Position numbers and translations under genes: made by a program. The notes under the pieces were generated by a model. That model ran no database searches. It had not been told where the DNA came from and was given only the letters and a program-made list of their open reading frames with translations. From Brachyhypopomus gauderio (Eukaryota > Chordata > Actinopteri > Gymnotiformes > Hypopomidae): a DNA stretch of 64,000 nucleotides. Within the stretch, counting starts at the first letter, position 1; each line of letters starts with the position of its first letter. This document shows, piece by piece, positions 21,602 through 35,503 of this stretch. The DNA lies in assembly GCF_052324685.1 (NCBI RefSeq), contig NC_135225.1:8356915-8420914 (forward strand), given 5' to 3'.

Positions 21602-22460
21602 TGCCATATTTCCATTCAGTGAGTATACAATTGATATTTATATGTCACATTAGCACAGTGTGGACATCGTAGTGAAATGACAAGTGTGTTTTACTCTGAC
21701 ATTGTCCTTTATTGTGCCACATTTGTTTTTTATTATGGGTAAGGAGAGCGTTCTCAGTTTGCCTGTTATGTGTTATGGTACATCTAAAAGGGAATATTCC
21801 TCATTTTAAGTTAAAGTGAAGAGAATCATTTACAGACTGACCTCTTGCTCTATTTATTAGCTATATTTTAACTTGCCATGTAAAACATTAACCATTTTGA
21901 AGATGGATAAGAAAATATTTGCTGTAAATATTTGGTCCCTAATGGCATGTCTTGTCACGGTCTGGCCTAGTCTGGCTCTGACACCGAGATTTGATGGGGA
22001 CTGTTTTGCAAGGTGACTATCAAAACAACACGACAGGATAAGTTAACTCTGATTTTCAAGTACTTAAACTTCAAACACTTGAAAAAATATAAATACTTGA
22101 AAAAGTTGAGAATGTGTGATGAGAAGGAGAATGTGTGATGAAAACTAGCATGGGTAAGAAAAGACTAGACATGCTCCACGTGCATTTACTTGTTGCTTCT
22201 CATAATTTATGTCGCAAAAAAAAAAAAAACAGCTCTAACAATGTGCTGTAGTGACATCTAGTGGTGGAACTGAAACTGTTAGAGTAGTAAGCTGTGATTA
22301 CTAGTACTTGTTTTTAATTGCTAAAGACTGTGAAAACTGAAAAGAAAGATAAAAGATTAGTGCTAAAAAACAACGGATTATGAAATATTGTAATTTTCTT
22401 TTTATTTCATTCCAGACCCACAAGTTCATGTTTTATCACTGGGCGCAAAAGTACCACTAA

Positions 22461-23183
22461 AGCCCTATCCGGACGGGATTAGTTTCTCAGGGGGTCCTGG
22501 GGTAATTTTCTCTTTTACGGGGGGTCCTCTGTGATTTTAATCCCATCCGGAACGAGCATGTCCGTGTTTTTCTCAGACGTCCTCAGAGAAAATTACAGGC
22601 GGAATTACCTACTGTTTTTCGCTGTACTCCGTGGTCGTCTGGTAATTTTAGTCCCGTCCGGATCCACATGTCTGAGTTTATACATGCAGACATCACCTCG
22701 CGTTTAATAAAACAGTTATATGTCCACTGCCACGCACCGTAGTTACACGTTGGGCGCGCGTTTTCACGGAGATCCACGTAAAGACAGCGGCGAGCGAAAA
22801 TGGATTTACTGGATTTTTTAATGGATTTATTTTATTTTATTTAACGGATTTATTTAGCTATTTACATTCATTAGCGATTTTTTATAATGTGTTTTCTGTA
22901 TTGGTTTAACAAAATAGCTTAACTTAAACGGAGATCTTAAATGCTGAACTGAACAGTAGTAAAGTTAAAAGTTAAAAAGGAATCATCAGAGTTGGCAGTG
23001 TGACATTATTAAACATGCTATCACGTGACAAGGCGATGTCATGTGACCGAGAAAGCCAAAAACTCGCGGGTCCTCCTGTTTTTTCAATTGCTGTCCGGAT
23101 GCAAGAGTTTTATCACTGAGTACAAGGGTGAAATATTTTTCACAGACGTCCCCCTGAAAAACTAATCCCGTCCGGATAGGGCT
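22461..23183. mobile_element. 723-bp MITE with ~34-bp inverted ends
   Basis: The left end (starting agccctatccggacgggatt) and the right end are inverted copies matching at about 33 of 34 positions. The CCGGACGGGATT motif also recurs inside with changes, pointing to internal sub-terminal repeats. The interior has no open frame of note. The flanks are TAA on the left and TAT on the right, so I see no exact target duplication; the superfamily is not assigned. Confidence 0.8.
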
Positions 23184-23859
23184 TATGTACATATATTTTG
23201 AATGTATTGAAAAAATAACTGCTAAGAAAGGTATAAACGACTTTATGTAATTTATTTTAAATTACCATTTTTTATACAATTTGTTGAACATGTTTTTAAA
23301 TCTGTCAGGTCGTTGCTGTTGACATTAACAAACTAACTTAAACTGTCTTTGTTATTGTTTTCGCTTCTGCTGGAAACACATTGTTCAATTTTTTAAAACT
23401 GTTACTGTAACTCTTTATAACTACTGCCTATACTTCTAAGCTGTTACATGTTATTAAATTAAGAGCAATGTAATAAGAGCAGTCTCTTCCATTGCACAGT
23501 TTGTACAGGTAAACAATGCATATCAGTAGTAACTGTTGTAAGCACTCGTAGGTAATTCATGTAGCTGATTCAACCCTTTAGGCCCACTACTACAAATTTG
23601 AGTGATTACAAACTCGAGGCCCAGTTTGTTTTCGTAGTGCGGAGGTGAAGACCTGTGTATGTTCTCAGCACTGTGTGTATTTGCTGTACATATTCTAACC
23701 GGAGTTGCAACTGGAGCCGCCAAGAGGACATTCTGTTTAGTGCTGTGGGCGGCGCATCTGTATATTAGCTGTACACAACCAGCACGACACTGGTTTCGTT
23801 ATGGAATGGTAAAGCAATTTCACAAAAACGTACAATTTTAAGAACCATAGAGCTCCTTT

Positions 23860-24030
23860 CTCGTGTTTCCTATTGGCTGGTTACAACAATCTTCCGTCGT
23901 TCGCGCCTCCCTTTTCACGAACTCTTTCGGTAACCGACTGAACTACGTTTTGATGAACGGATTATACACGTAATTTCCCTTTAATCGGAGCTTTAAACAT
24001 TTTTTCCATCACATCTGGAAAAAAAAGGTA
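23860..24030 (+). promoter_or_regulatory. Putative cep68 promoter and first non-coding exon
   Basis: A CpG-containing stretch with an inverted CCAAT box (cctattggctgg, about 23869-23880) and no TATA box, followed by a possible donor (aaag|gtatgtt near 24028). It lies upstream of the first cep68 coding exon, which starts after an acceptor at 25651. Role inferred from position and composition only. Confidence 0.35.
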
Positions 24031-25651
24031 TGTTAACATTGTGTTTCATTAGCTGGCTGAGAAGATCGAAGGATAACCGTCACAGATGCTGTACAAAATG
24101 TTAAATAGAAGTGAAAGTGTAGAGTCGAAGGAAAGTGACAGATACTAACCATTTTTGGCACACGGTCATGCGTCTGGGCAGCTTACATTGAATAGAAAAT
24201 GTTCATTAGAAAATTACTTTGTTAAACTTAGTTACTATTATCCTTTACAGTTTCTGCCTGGGATAATTCGATTTGTGCAAGAGCGGGCTGTTGGAATGTT
24301 TTTACAATTAGGCCTGTTCATTGTTGCCCGTTTATAAATAGTTTTGTCCTGGGCGAGTGGTGGGATGCTCGTATTTCTCATTCTTTAGGATCGGATAACT
24401 GCCCTATTAGTGCCCTGTGTTGCTCTTTCGGGTCTACATACTGAATGTGTTATAAAAATTTTATTAAAGTTATTTTAGAAAATGTTTTACCTAAGCGGTC
24501 TCATCTTTTACATTGGCAAAATATTACTTTGCTATATGCACAGATGTAGTCGATAACTTGCACACTAACACGTAAGACTTTAAAAAATATGCTATGTCTT
24601 TTATAGAACCAGGTAATAGTATCCTTAGAGGATAGTCAAACGCATAAGCGGTTTGCTACATGGATAAGATCTTGAATCAATAGGTTTGTGTAATTCAAGA
24701 TCAGTGCTTGCTTATTTATTTTCCAGCAAACCCTAGTTGCCATAGTGGCTGTCCAGACAAATATGCGACTCTTGGTAACACATTGTAGGCTTGAATGCAC
24801 TACAGAATCCACTCTAGAACCAGCTGTCTCCTTTGATCTGATGTTATTGCAACTCAAAGATCATGTACCCATGATACACATGTACATATTGAGATGCAAT
24901 TTTATGACTCTTTATGTATCTTTATGTAAGATTTAATATGTGCATTTCTTGTTTTCCAATGCATAGTATATGTGCATAGTATATTATTAGAGTAGGCATA
25001 TGAAACCCATTTCACGGTATCTTTTATTAGACCTATGTCTTGTTATTTTGAGATTAAACCAATCATTACTGAAGTCTTATAGTGAACACACACAGTGTCC
25101 TTTGTTCTCAGGCAGGGTTTGACTGACACCTGCCACGTGACCAGCTCTCCAGACACACCATCTTCATTCGTCTCCCGTGGAAACCACCAGAACTACTTGA
25201 AATGAACCAATCAAAAGGGCGATTACAGACAGTATTATGTGTGTTCAACAGGTTAAATGCAGTTCATGCCATTTTTTCCTCTTCATTATGGCGTAGCCTT
25301 CTGGAGCTTCTTTGCTTCTTTACTGAATGTGGCCGAGGACAAAGAACAATGTTGTCCAGGCAGGCCTGCACTTGTCCTCTTGATGGGTTTACTGATCCGT
25401 ATCATGAGCATCATTATATTTTACTCAGCTGCTCTGTGTTTTGACGATTCTCCTGTAGCTTTTAAGCACTCCAATGACTTTATAACTTTGTCATGTGGTT
25501 TTGGGTAACTATACCTTTTTTTTAAGTAAGTACATTTTATTTGTACAGCACAATTTAAACCTAAGTGTTTTGCAATCAGTGAAGTATTAAGTACATTTTT
25601 TTGGAGTTTGTTATTATATTACCTATGCTGTTTACAAAATCTTATTTTCAG
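24031..25651 (+). other. Putative cep68 5' intron
   Basis: No coding family recognised. A block at about 25110-25200 (ttctcag followed by CpG-containing sequence) could be an extra 5' UTR exon. The tract before 25651 is a fair acceptor (cttattttcag). Confidence 0.35.
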
Positions 25652-25705
25652 AATTCAACTATCACTGACAACAGATGAGGTTCATCAGGGATTCAGAGTG
25701 CTGCA

Positions 25706-28700
25706 ATGGCTCTGGAGGTTGACGGAGCCTTATCAGACACCTTCTCTCTGATGGAGCACAAGGACTATGGGAGGTGGAGACGAAGGATCCCAGAGTCGCT
25801 TCACTCTGGCCACACAAGACCTCTCACACCTGGTGACGGATTAAATCCACCACATGACCAGGATGTCAAAGACTCAGACAGTGACAGGAGTGTTATCAAG
25901 AAGACTGTTACCATGGCACCCACCTCTAGGTATATGACAGGAAGAACCTATTGTGCCAGAAAGCCAATGATCACTGCTGAGCACAAGATTTCAATCTTGA
26001 AGAATCCTCTCACACAAGAATGTTCAGAAACAGTAAGTTTTCAGTGCCTGGAGATTCGATTATTGAATGTTATTGAATGACTTTGTCTAATATGCTAATT
26101 ATAGTATGTGGGACTAAGTATTTGCATCTTCATTGTGGTGGCTGATATGTGTTAGAAAGTATATTCATGCTGCCATATGTGTAATTCTATATAAAAAAAA
26201 ATATAGGTTAGTTCTAAAAGTCATGGTTTGGTCTAATAGCCTGTGTATTATAAAGTAACAAATATAATATAAAAATGTATTGTTATAATCAGGATAATTT
26301 CCTTTGCCCAAACCCTGTTTTGTTTATCCACAGATTCACATGAGCAGCGTGGCAAGTTACCAAGAAAGTGAAGGGTTACTGTTTATGCAGTCAGATGGGT
26401 ACACTGCAGAAAACACCAATATTTCCCAGAGCTCTTTGCCTTCAGTATCCAAAGAAGACTGTTATGCCTCCTTGAGTATATCAGACCTCAAGAGCTCTGT
26501 GCCTTCAGCTTGTGTATATGAAGGAAGGAGCCTCTCCAGCCCCTCTTTAGATGACCTAAACCTTACAGTGCCATTAAGCCCCAAGTTGACTTCCACCCAG
26601 AAGATGTTCTCTAATTCTTGTATTACCCAAACCTATTCCTCTCCTAAGACAAAAACAGGAGCAAGTAAGCAGGAAGCAGACTCTTTTCTTAACACTCACT
26701 CTTCACTGAGCTACAGTAAAGGCTACTCATCTGCAATGAAAAACATGTCCCCCTATCAAGCCAATTACTGGGCCTGTGTTATCCCAAGCTCCTTACCACC
26801 CTCCCCAGACCGCAAGTCCCCCAGCTGGAACCCAGATAAGGAGTATCAAGAACTCCTGGATTATACGTACCCTCTCAGGCCTGAGTGCAGGCCGCTTACG
26901 CACACAGATCCACTTTTGCAAGACTCTGGCGTTGAGTTAGACCAGTTTCACAGCTCTTCTAGCCTTTCATGTTTGGAGAAATCCATGATGAAAATAAGGC
27001 AAGATAGAGATTGTCTAGCTGCAAGTCAGAGGTTATCTGAATGGCAAAGTCTGAATCTGAGAAAACTCTCGCCTTCCAAGTCCTCAGATGGCAGGATATC
27101 TAGTAATCTGTATTCTTCACTGGACCAGGTGGGTTTATCAGTGGAGAGTTTGGATTTTGAGGGGAAACAGAACTTTCACTACAGGAAATTTGGCATATTT
27201 TGCTCCTCGAAGTCTGCTCCAACCTTCATTAGATCCACATATATCTTACCCCGTCATGGGTCACTTGGCGACTTAGATGAGGAGTTCCTTCGGTTGCCAG
27301 AACAATTAAAGGAACTTCAAGTTCTGTCTCACGAGCTGAATGACATTACAGCAGAAATAAGTCAGCCAGTCACGACAAGCTGGGAGAGGGAGAGTGCCTC
27401 TCTAAGATCATCATCAGCACAGAGACACAAATACACACCAACTGTCACTGTGCAAGAAAAAAGTGGTGAGGAGGATCATGGTTCAGTGTCTGAAGTCCCT
27501 CTTCAAAGTAAGACATTCTCAGAGCAGGTGAAAGGACTGGGTGCTAGACTGCAAATGATCAGCAGTCAGGTAAACAGAGGCAATCTGAGGGATGTGGAGG
27601 CCATTGTGGATCAACTGAGTGGAACATCAACGGCGTCTCAGAGCAAGACGGGCTCAGAACAGAGTGCAGAAGATAACAAGAAATCCCTCTTGCAGCACAT
27701 TCAAGTGAGTGATTGAAGGTTTTGTGTAAATTTGAATTTGAATGCTACTGACATGAACACTAATACAACTTTTACCTTTTTTAATAGGTATTTTGCTCAA
27801 ACCTAGAAGAACTGATTAAGTGGTTGTACAAGGTGGTGGAGAAGATGGAGAGTCTTTCCCCTCCTTCAGTAAACATGGAGAGTGTTAAAGCTTCTCTTGC
27901 TGACTATAAGGTCTGGACTGAAAACAACATATAAGTCACTAAATGTGATGATAAATGTGATGATAACATTATCTACCATGAGTGAAATATATGATGAATA
28001 TATAATTGTATTATTTATGGCCAATATTGCATTTGCTAAATAAATGTCTATGGTCCGTATAATAGATCATATCAAATAATCCAGGTGCTACTGGTGTTTA
28101 AACCAGTTTTATTTTATTTATTATATAATTATTACACAATTATTGTCATATTGTCATTCAGTACCAGTCATAATATTGCTCACTGACTGAAAATATGTAA
28201 ACAATGTACTGTAAATTGTGAAAGCTGATATATATATACGTGAACTGATTTCTAAAACAATTTCCCAGAATTTTCAGAAGGAAGTTCAAGCTCACCGGCC
28301 TCTAACAGCCTCTGTGCTTCAGAGTGGAGAGATGCTACTGTGTTGTATGAATTCTGCATCTCCCTGTGAGTTGTTGTGATCACCTTGATAACCACGTGCA
28401 TTAATATTCTACAATAATCTCTGCACACAGTCCTTTTGTGTAATTTTTAATGTGTATTTAGCTTTTTGTGTATTATTTTGCTAAGCTTGTATTTACTAAC
28501 ATTTTATTTTTGATAAATTAATCTATTAGGCATTAGTATGCTTATTGAATTTTCTCTTTCCTATCAGTCCTTATAAATATTTAGACTTCAGCATATGCAT
28601 CTCTATGTCTGTTCTGTTTGACTGCACACTGTGTAATTTCAGCATGGCTCTGCACAGCGGTCACTTACTCAAGTGTGTGTCAACCTTAAAAGAGATTACT

Positions 28701-29418
28701 TCTCTTAATATGAGGCAAACAGGAAAAACTACTTTCCCTGATATAATATAGAGGTGTGACTGAAGCATCTGACTGAAATAAATTTCAGACATTGATACAT
28801 CTGTAATTTATCTCTTGAATACATAATTAACTGGATAACTGGATAACCAACTGTGAACTGGATAACTATAATACATTTTGTATAGGCTATTTTCACTAAG
28901 CTGTCTTTTAAATCCTCAAGGAGACCACAGTGGCTTGTTTTTCCCTTTGGTCTGGTGCACACGGTTACAACATTGCAGTTTGAAACATGCAGTAGCATGT
29001 AATCCAATACCCAGTCTTGTCTGACAGAAACAGGAAACAATAGGAGAATAAGGCCAGTCGTCACTCTGAGGCCAGTGTTTTGTTTTGGTCTGCTCCCTGA
29101 TCATTTTATATCAGTGTCAGTCTGTAGCAGTTTTACACAACCACTCCATAACTCACAAAACGTAAATGCATTTCTAGCACTCCACAAAGAAATATGAGTG
29201 ATAGCATGTATCTTCTTTAAATACCAACTTGTGTTTTTATATACTTTCTAATGAACTGTTTACCTATGGGCAACTCAGTTCTTCAGGAGACGTTGATGTT
29301 GATAGAGAGGCAGTCCAGTGCCCTTGAGGCTCATTCAGAACACCTCTTCTCCTCAATCCTCTCAGCCATGGACAGCCTCACTGAACCAAGTATACAGGGT
29401 GACACAGGTAAACAATAG
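25706..29418 (+). CDS. cep68: Centrosomal protein of 68 kDa (CEP68-like), spliced
   Basis: CEP68 is a centrosome-linker protein that works with rootletin and CEP215 to hold the two centrosomes together in interphase. Exons read: 25706-26032, 26334-27704, 27788-27910, 28269-28365, 29279-29407, joining in one frame. If the last donor is not used, a stop follows at 29416-29418, giving 685 aa. The second exon encodes 457 residues of Ser-rich, low-complexity sequence; the later exons form a predicted helical, spectrin-repeat-like C-terminus (C-S-N-L-E-E-L-I-K-W-L-Y-K-V-V-E-K-M and onward). Identity rests on this architecture and on position between slc1a4 and rab1a, as in other vertebrates. The leader has a short out-of-frame upstream ATG (about 25675). 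Odd points: the third exon's donor is AAG|GTCTGG, and the 29279 acceptor has a weak pyrimidine tract. No AATAAA follows 29418 before the repeat array, so a further exon (see 47577-47701) is likely. Confidence 0.8.
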
Positions 29419-29582
29419 TGGCCAACCTATTGGACAGGCCTGAGTTTAAAATATTGTGTTTAACACTTCATTGCTGTTTGTGTTTCTATTTGAATATGAT
29501 GCATTGCTCATTGTAGAATGCCCTCGTGTTCACATATTTCAGAAAATGCAGTGTACACATTTAAAATTGCATTTGCTTTTTA

Positions 29583-29761
29583 GGGTTCACACACGTAGTG
29601 TGGGAAACCTATTGTAATTGTCGGGTTTTTTCTTCTTATTATTAGGGTTCACACACGTAGTGTGGGAAACCTATTGTAATTGCTGAGATTTTTCTTATTA
29701 GGGTTCACACACGTAGTGTGGGAAACCTATTGTAATTGTCGGGTTTTTTCTTTCTTATTAT
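29583..29761 (+). repeat. Three head-only copies of the array element
   Basis: Three consecutive ~55-63 bp copies of the element's 5' end (ttagggttcacacacgtagt, then gtgggaaacctattg) precede the first full unit. Each ends in a T-rich/TTATTA junction and lacks the rest of the unit. Confidence 0.9.
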
Positions 29762-31730
29762 TAGGGTTCACACACGTAGTGTGGGAAACCTATTGTTATT
29801 GTTAGGTTTTTTCTTCTTTCTTATTATTATTATTATTTTTCTCCGCATAAAACGCATACTGCAGCCTAAACCGTAAGGCCCAGGGAGACCAAACTTGGTA
29901 GACTGGTGTAGTCTGTTTGCGGGACCGTGCTAAAGTACAGAGACCCACATTGGCCTGATGGTGGCGCTATAGCGCAGCATTTTGCGTTTTGGTCCATATC
30001 TCCCACCCCGTAGGTCCTAGAAACAAAATTCCACTTCAGGTGCATTCCTTGGCTCCAGACAAACAAAAAAGCCTCAAGAACCATTAAGCTCCGCCTACTT
30101 AGATTTTTGCTAATTTGCATAATATGCAAAACCTACTTTTTTATACTAGTCCCTGGTTTTTCATCTGATCACCACAATCTTGGTGTCAAAATATTCACAA
30201 GAATCTCATTATCAAGGAACATCAACAAAACTGTGACATTGGTATACAGTCTGGTTGTCACATGTCAATCAATAGCTCTGAGGCGTGGCCAAATTGACTT
30301 CAGCAGCTATATCTCAGCAATGCTTTGACCTATCTTTATGAAAATTTATCAGTTGTTAGGGCACATGACTCAGAGGTCACAGGTCAAAGCTGGCCACGAT
30401 TGTCCAATAGGGGGCGCTATAACATGGGGAAATTTGTTTCTCAGAAACCATTAGTCACATCAAGCCCAAACTTTACAGGCATCATCAGGGGCCCAAGTGG
30501 TATCAAGGCACACAATGATGACCTCATCACTCAAAAAACATGGCCGCCATGAGCCAATTAATTTTTATTTGAATTAATTGGCCATTTGACAGACTTACCA
30601 TTGGCCAATCAACATGAAACCTCATCACTGTGCATATCCCAGGACTCTGTGTCATACTGTGCAGTGTTGAAACATTTGGCCACTAGGTGGCGCTATTTGT
30701 GAAAATCATGCATAACTCCTCCAAATTATCACTTAGGAACATGCAACTTGTTTCTTTTTATACCTTGCAGTAGACCTGACAACTTTGCAATTACAAGTCC
30801 TATTAAAAAATGCATACTTTTGTCACATTCATCAATTGTTTGAAAATAGCTCTTTAAGAACTAGTCCTTGGAATTTGACCCAATGATGGCAAAAATGGCA
30901 TAGGCATAATCTGTAGACACTGTAGTTAACTAAATATGGAAAAAATGTTGCATTTATATTTTTCTGATTGGTCAATTTTTCCATTATATCCTTCTGGCCA
31001 TGCCATAAATGACCTTTATTGCTATAACTCATAAACCATGTAAGTGATCAACTCCCAATTTGAAAGGCTTTTATACACTGAGGTCCTTGTGAGGTAGGCC
31101 ACGTTTGGTTCACATTGGCCTGTCGGGGGCGCTACAGTACCTAAAAACCTAAGAAATCATAAAAACTCATGCAGCAATGCTCTTATGCAGAATACAGACA
31201 AGTAATGGGGCTTGTATGATTCAGATCAATGAGGTCTATAACATTGCAATTACATCTCATAACAAAAAGTGCACTGCCTGACCAGAAATGAACCTTTTAT
31301 TTCACCAAAATGTCCTATTACATTACTGAGATTAATGAGATATCAGTATGGTAGTACTTGGGCTCCATCTAGTGGCCAAACACCAGAACTGACTGAAAAC
31401 TATTGCTCACATGAAACACCACACAAACACACACAAAGCTGATCTCAGCATGTGATTTAGTTCTGTGATCTGAATCATTTTGCCAATACACATTATTTTG
31501 ATCCTTTTGGGCCTTTAGTGCCTCAGTTGAATTGAATGTTTTGTCACATTGATTTATTTGTGCATTTTTTCCACTCAAACAGCTTCTATTCACTTTTGGG
31601 TCTAAAGGACATATTGGGCTTCTTTTTGCCTGTTGAGGCCAAGAGGCCAATTTGTTAGTCTAAAAGACCTTTTGGGCTTTTTTGCCTTTTTTTGTGTGAA
31701 CCCGCCAATCGCCGCTTGCGGCTATATTTA
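29762..31730 (+). repeat. Array unit A (type 1, divergent subtype)
   Basis: Full unit with head. Near its start it has the type-1 block (ggtgtagtctgtttgcggga). It shares several unit-wide variants only with unit G, e.g. 'aaggaacatcaacaaaactg' in place of 'aaagttgcttaaaaacattt', and a 3' end with 'gggcttttttgccttttttt'. Confidence 0.9.
30680..30693 (+). promoter_or_regulatory. CTCF-like core motif, representative of the array
   Basis: CCACTAGGTGGCGC fits the CTCF core consensus CCASYAGRKGGCRS at all 14 positions. The same perfect core recurs at 32650, 36357, 38619, 40475, 42679 and 44582, with one-base variants at 34504 and 46431. All are on the plus strand. Binding is not shown by sequence alone. 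Confidence 0.55.
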
Positions 31731-33648
31731 TTAGGGTTCACACACGTAGTGTGGGAAACCTATTGTAATTGCTGAGATTTTTCTTATTATTATTATTATT
31801 ATTATTTTTCCCCCTGTAAAACGCATACTGCAGCCTAAACCGTAAGGCCCAGAAAGACCAAACTTGCCAGCAAGGTGCAGCAGGTGTGCAATGAGAGAAA
31901 TAGAGACAGGGACCCACATTGGCCTGATGGTGGCGCTATAGCGCACCATTTTGCGTTTTGGTCCATATCTCCCAAACCGTAGGGCCTAGAAACAAAATTC
32001 CACTTCTGAGGGATTCCTTGGCTCAAGCCAAACAAAAAAGCCTCAAGAACCATTAAGCTCCGCCTACTTAGATTTTTTGCTAATTTGCATAATATGCAAA
32101 ACCTACTTTTTTGTACTAGTCCCTGGTTTTTCATCCGATCACCACAACCTTGGTGTCAAAATATTCAGGAGAATCTCATTATCAAAGTTGCTTAAAAACA
32201 TTTTGAGATTTGCATACAACCTGGTTGTCACATGTCAATCAATAGCTCCGAGGCGTGGCCAAATTTACTTAAACAGCCATATCTCAGCAACGCTTTGACC
32301 GATCTTCATAAAATTTTAACAGTTGTTAGGGCACATGACTCCGAGGTCATAGGTCAAAGCTGGCCACAATTGTCCAATAGGGGGCGCTATAACATGGGAA
32401 AAACTGTTTCTCAGAAACCATTAGTCACATCAAGCCAAAACTTTACAAGCATCATCAGGGGCCCAAGTGATATCAAGACACCCAATGATGACATCATCAC
32501 TCAAAAAACATGGCCGCCATGAGCCAATTAATTTTTAATTGAATTAATTGGCCATTTGACAGACTTACCATTGGCCAAACAACATGAAACCTCACCACTG
32601 TGCATATCTCAGGACTATGTGTCATGCTGTGCAGTTTTAAAACATTTGGCCACTAGGTGGCGCTATTTGTGAAAATCATGCATAACTCCTCCAAATTTTC
32701 ACTTAGGAACATGCAACTTGTTTCTTTTTATTCCTTGCAGTAGACCTGACAACTTTGCAATTACAAGTCCTATTAAAAAATGCATACTTTTGTCACATTC
32801 ATCTATTGTTTGAAAATAGCTATTTACAAACTAGTCATAGGAATTTGATCCAATTATGGAAAAATTGCTATGAGCATAATCAGTAGACTCTGTAGGTAAA
32901 AACTGAGTAAAAAAATGTTGAATTTTTATTTATCTGATTGGTCCATTTTCCCATTATATCATTGTGGCCATGCCATATATGACCTATATTGCTATAACTC
33001 ATAAACTATGTATGCAATCAACTCCCAATTTGAAAGGCTTTTATATCCTGAAGTCCTTGTGAGGTATGCCAAGTTTGGTTCAAATTGGCCTGTCGGGGGC
33101 GCTACAGTACCCAAAAACCTAAGAAAACATAAAAACTCATGCTGCAATCTTGTTATGCAGAATACAGACAATTAATTGGTCTTGTATGATCCAGATCAAT
33201 AAGTTCTATAACATTGCAATTACATCTTATAACAAAAAGTGCACTGCCTGACCGGAAATGAACCTTTTAATTCACCAAAATGTCATTGCATTACTGAGAT
33301 TAATGAGATATCAGTATGGTAGTACTTGGGCTCCATCTAGTGGCCATACATTGAAACGAACTGAAAACTATTGCTCACATGAAACACCACACAAAAACAC
33401 ACACAAAGCTGATCTCAGCATGTGATTTAGTTCTGTGATTTGAATCATTTTGCCAATACACATTATTTTGATCCTTTTGGGCCTTTAGTGCCCCAATTGA
33501 ACATTTTTTTGCACATTGATTTATTTGTGCATTTTTTCCACTCAAACAGCTTCTTTTGGGTCTAAAGGACCTATTGGGTCTATTGCCTATTGAAGCCAAG
33601 TGGCCTATTCGTGTGTGAACCCGCCAATTGCCGCTTGCGGCTATATTT
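31731..33648 (+). repeat. Array unit B (type 2)
   Basis: Full unit with head. Type-2 block: ccagcaaggtgcagcaggtg followed by caatgagagaaatagagaca at about 31868-31910. It joins unit C directly through an ATT run without the gggttcacac head. Confidence 0.9.
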
Positions 33649-35503
33649 ATTATTATTATTTTTCTCCGCATAAAACGCATACTGCAGCCTAGACCGTAAG
33701 GCCCAGAGACACCAAACTTGGCAGAATGGTGTAGTCTCTTTGCGAGACCGTGCCAAAGCACAGAGACCCACATTGGCCTGATGGTGGCGCTATAGCGCAC
33801 CATTTTGCGTTTAGGTCCATATCTCCCAAACCGTAGGGCCTAGAAACAAAATTCCACTTCTGATGGATTCCTTGGCTCAAGCCAAACAAAAAAGCCTCAA
33901 GAACCATTAAGCTCCGCCTACTTAGATTTTTTGCTAATTTGCATAATATGCAAAACCTACTTTTTTGTACTAGTCCCTGGTTTTTCATCCGATCACCACA
34001 ACCTTGGTGTCAAAATATTCAGGAGAATCTCATTATCAAAGTTGCTTAAAAACATTTTGAGATTTGCATACAGTCTGGTTGTCACATGTCAATCAATAGC
34101 TCCGAGGCGTGGCCAAATTTACTTAAACAGCCATATCTCAGCAACGCTTTGACCGATCTTCATAAAATTTTAACAGTTGTTAGGGCACATGACTCCGAGG
34201 TCATAGGTCAAAGCTGGCCACGATTGTCCAATAGGGGGCGCTATAACATGGGAAAAACTGTATCTCAGAAACCGTTAGTCACATCAAGCCAAAACTTTAC
34301 AGGCATCATCAGGGGCCCAAGTGATATCAAGACACACAATGATGCCATCATCACTCAAAAAACATGGCCGCCATGAGCCAATTAATTTTTATTTGAATTA
34401 ATTGGCCATTTGACAGACTTACCATTGGCCAAACAACATGAAACCTTACCACTGTGCATATCTCAGGACTATGTGTCATGCTGTGCAGTTTTAAAACATT
34501 TGGCCACAAGGTGGCGCTATTTGTGAAAATCATGCATAACTCCTCCAAATTTTCACTTAGGAACATGCAACTTGTTTCTTTTTATTCCTTGCAGTAGACC
34601 TGACAAATTTGCAATTACAAGTCCTATTAAAAAATGCATACTTTTGTCACATTCATCTATTGTTTGAAAATAGCTTTTTACAAACTAGTCATAGGAATTT
34701 GATCCAATTATGGAAAAATTGCTATGAGCATAATCAGTAGACTCTGTAGGTAAAAACTGAGTAAAAAAATGTTGGATTTTTATTTTTCTGATTGGTCCAT
34801 TTTCCCATTATATCATTGTGGCCATGCCATATATGACCTATATTGCTATAACTCATAAACCATGTATGCAATCAATTCCCAATTTGAAAGGCTTTTATAT
34901 CCTGAAGTCCTTGTGAGGTACGCCAAGTTTGGTCCAAATTGGCCTGTCGGGGGCGCTACAGTACCCAAAAACCTAAGAAAACATAAAAACTCATGCTGCA
35001 ATCTTGTTATGCAGAATACAGACAAGTAATTGGTCTTGTATTGTCCAGATCAATAAGTTCTATAACATTGCAATTGCATCTTATAACAAAAAGTGCACTG
35101 CCTGACCAGAAATGAACCTTTTAATTCACCAAAATGTCATATTGCATTACTGAGATTAATGAGATATCAGTATGGTAGTACTTGGGCTCCATCTAGTGGC
35201 CAAACATCGGAACGGACTGAAAACTATTTCTCACATGAAATACCACACAAACACACACACAAAGCTGATCTCAGCATGTGATTTAGTTCTGTGATTTGAA
35301 TCATTTTGCCAATACACATTATTTTGATCCTTTTGGGCCTTTAGTGCCCCAATTGAACATTTTTTTGCACATTGATTTATTTGTGCATTTTTTCCACTCA
35401 AACAGCTTCTTTTGGGTCTAAAGGACCTATTGGGTCTATTGCCTATTGAAGCCAAGTGGCCTATTCGTGTGTGAACCCGCCAATTGCCGCTTGCGGCTAT
35501 ATT
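33649..35503 (+). repeat. Array unit C (type 1)
   Basis: Headless unit with the type-1 block (ggtgtagtctctttgcgaga). One base differs from the perfect CTCF-like core at 34504-34517. Confidence 0.9.
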
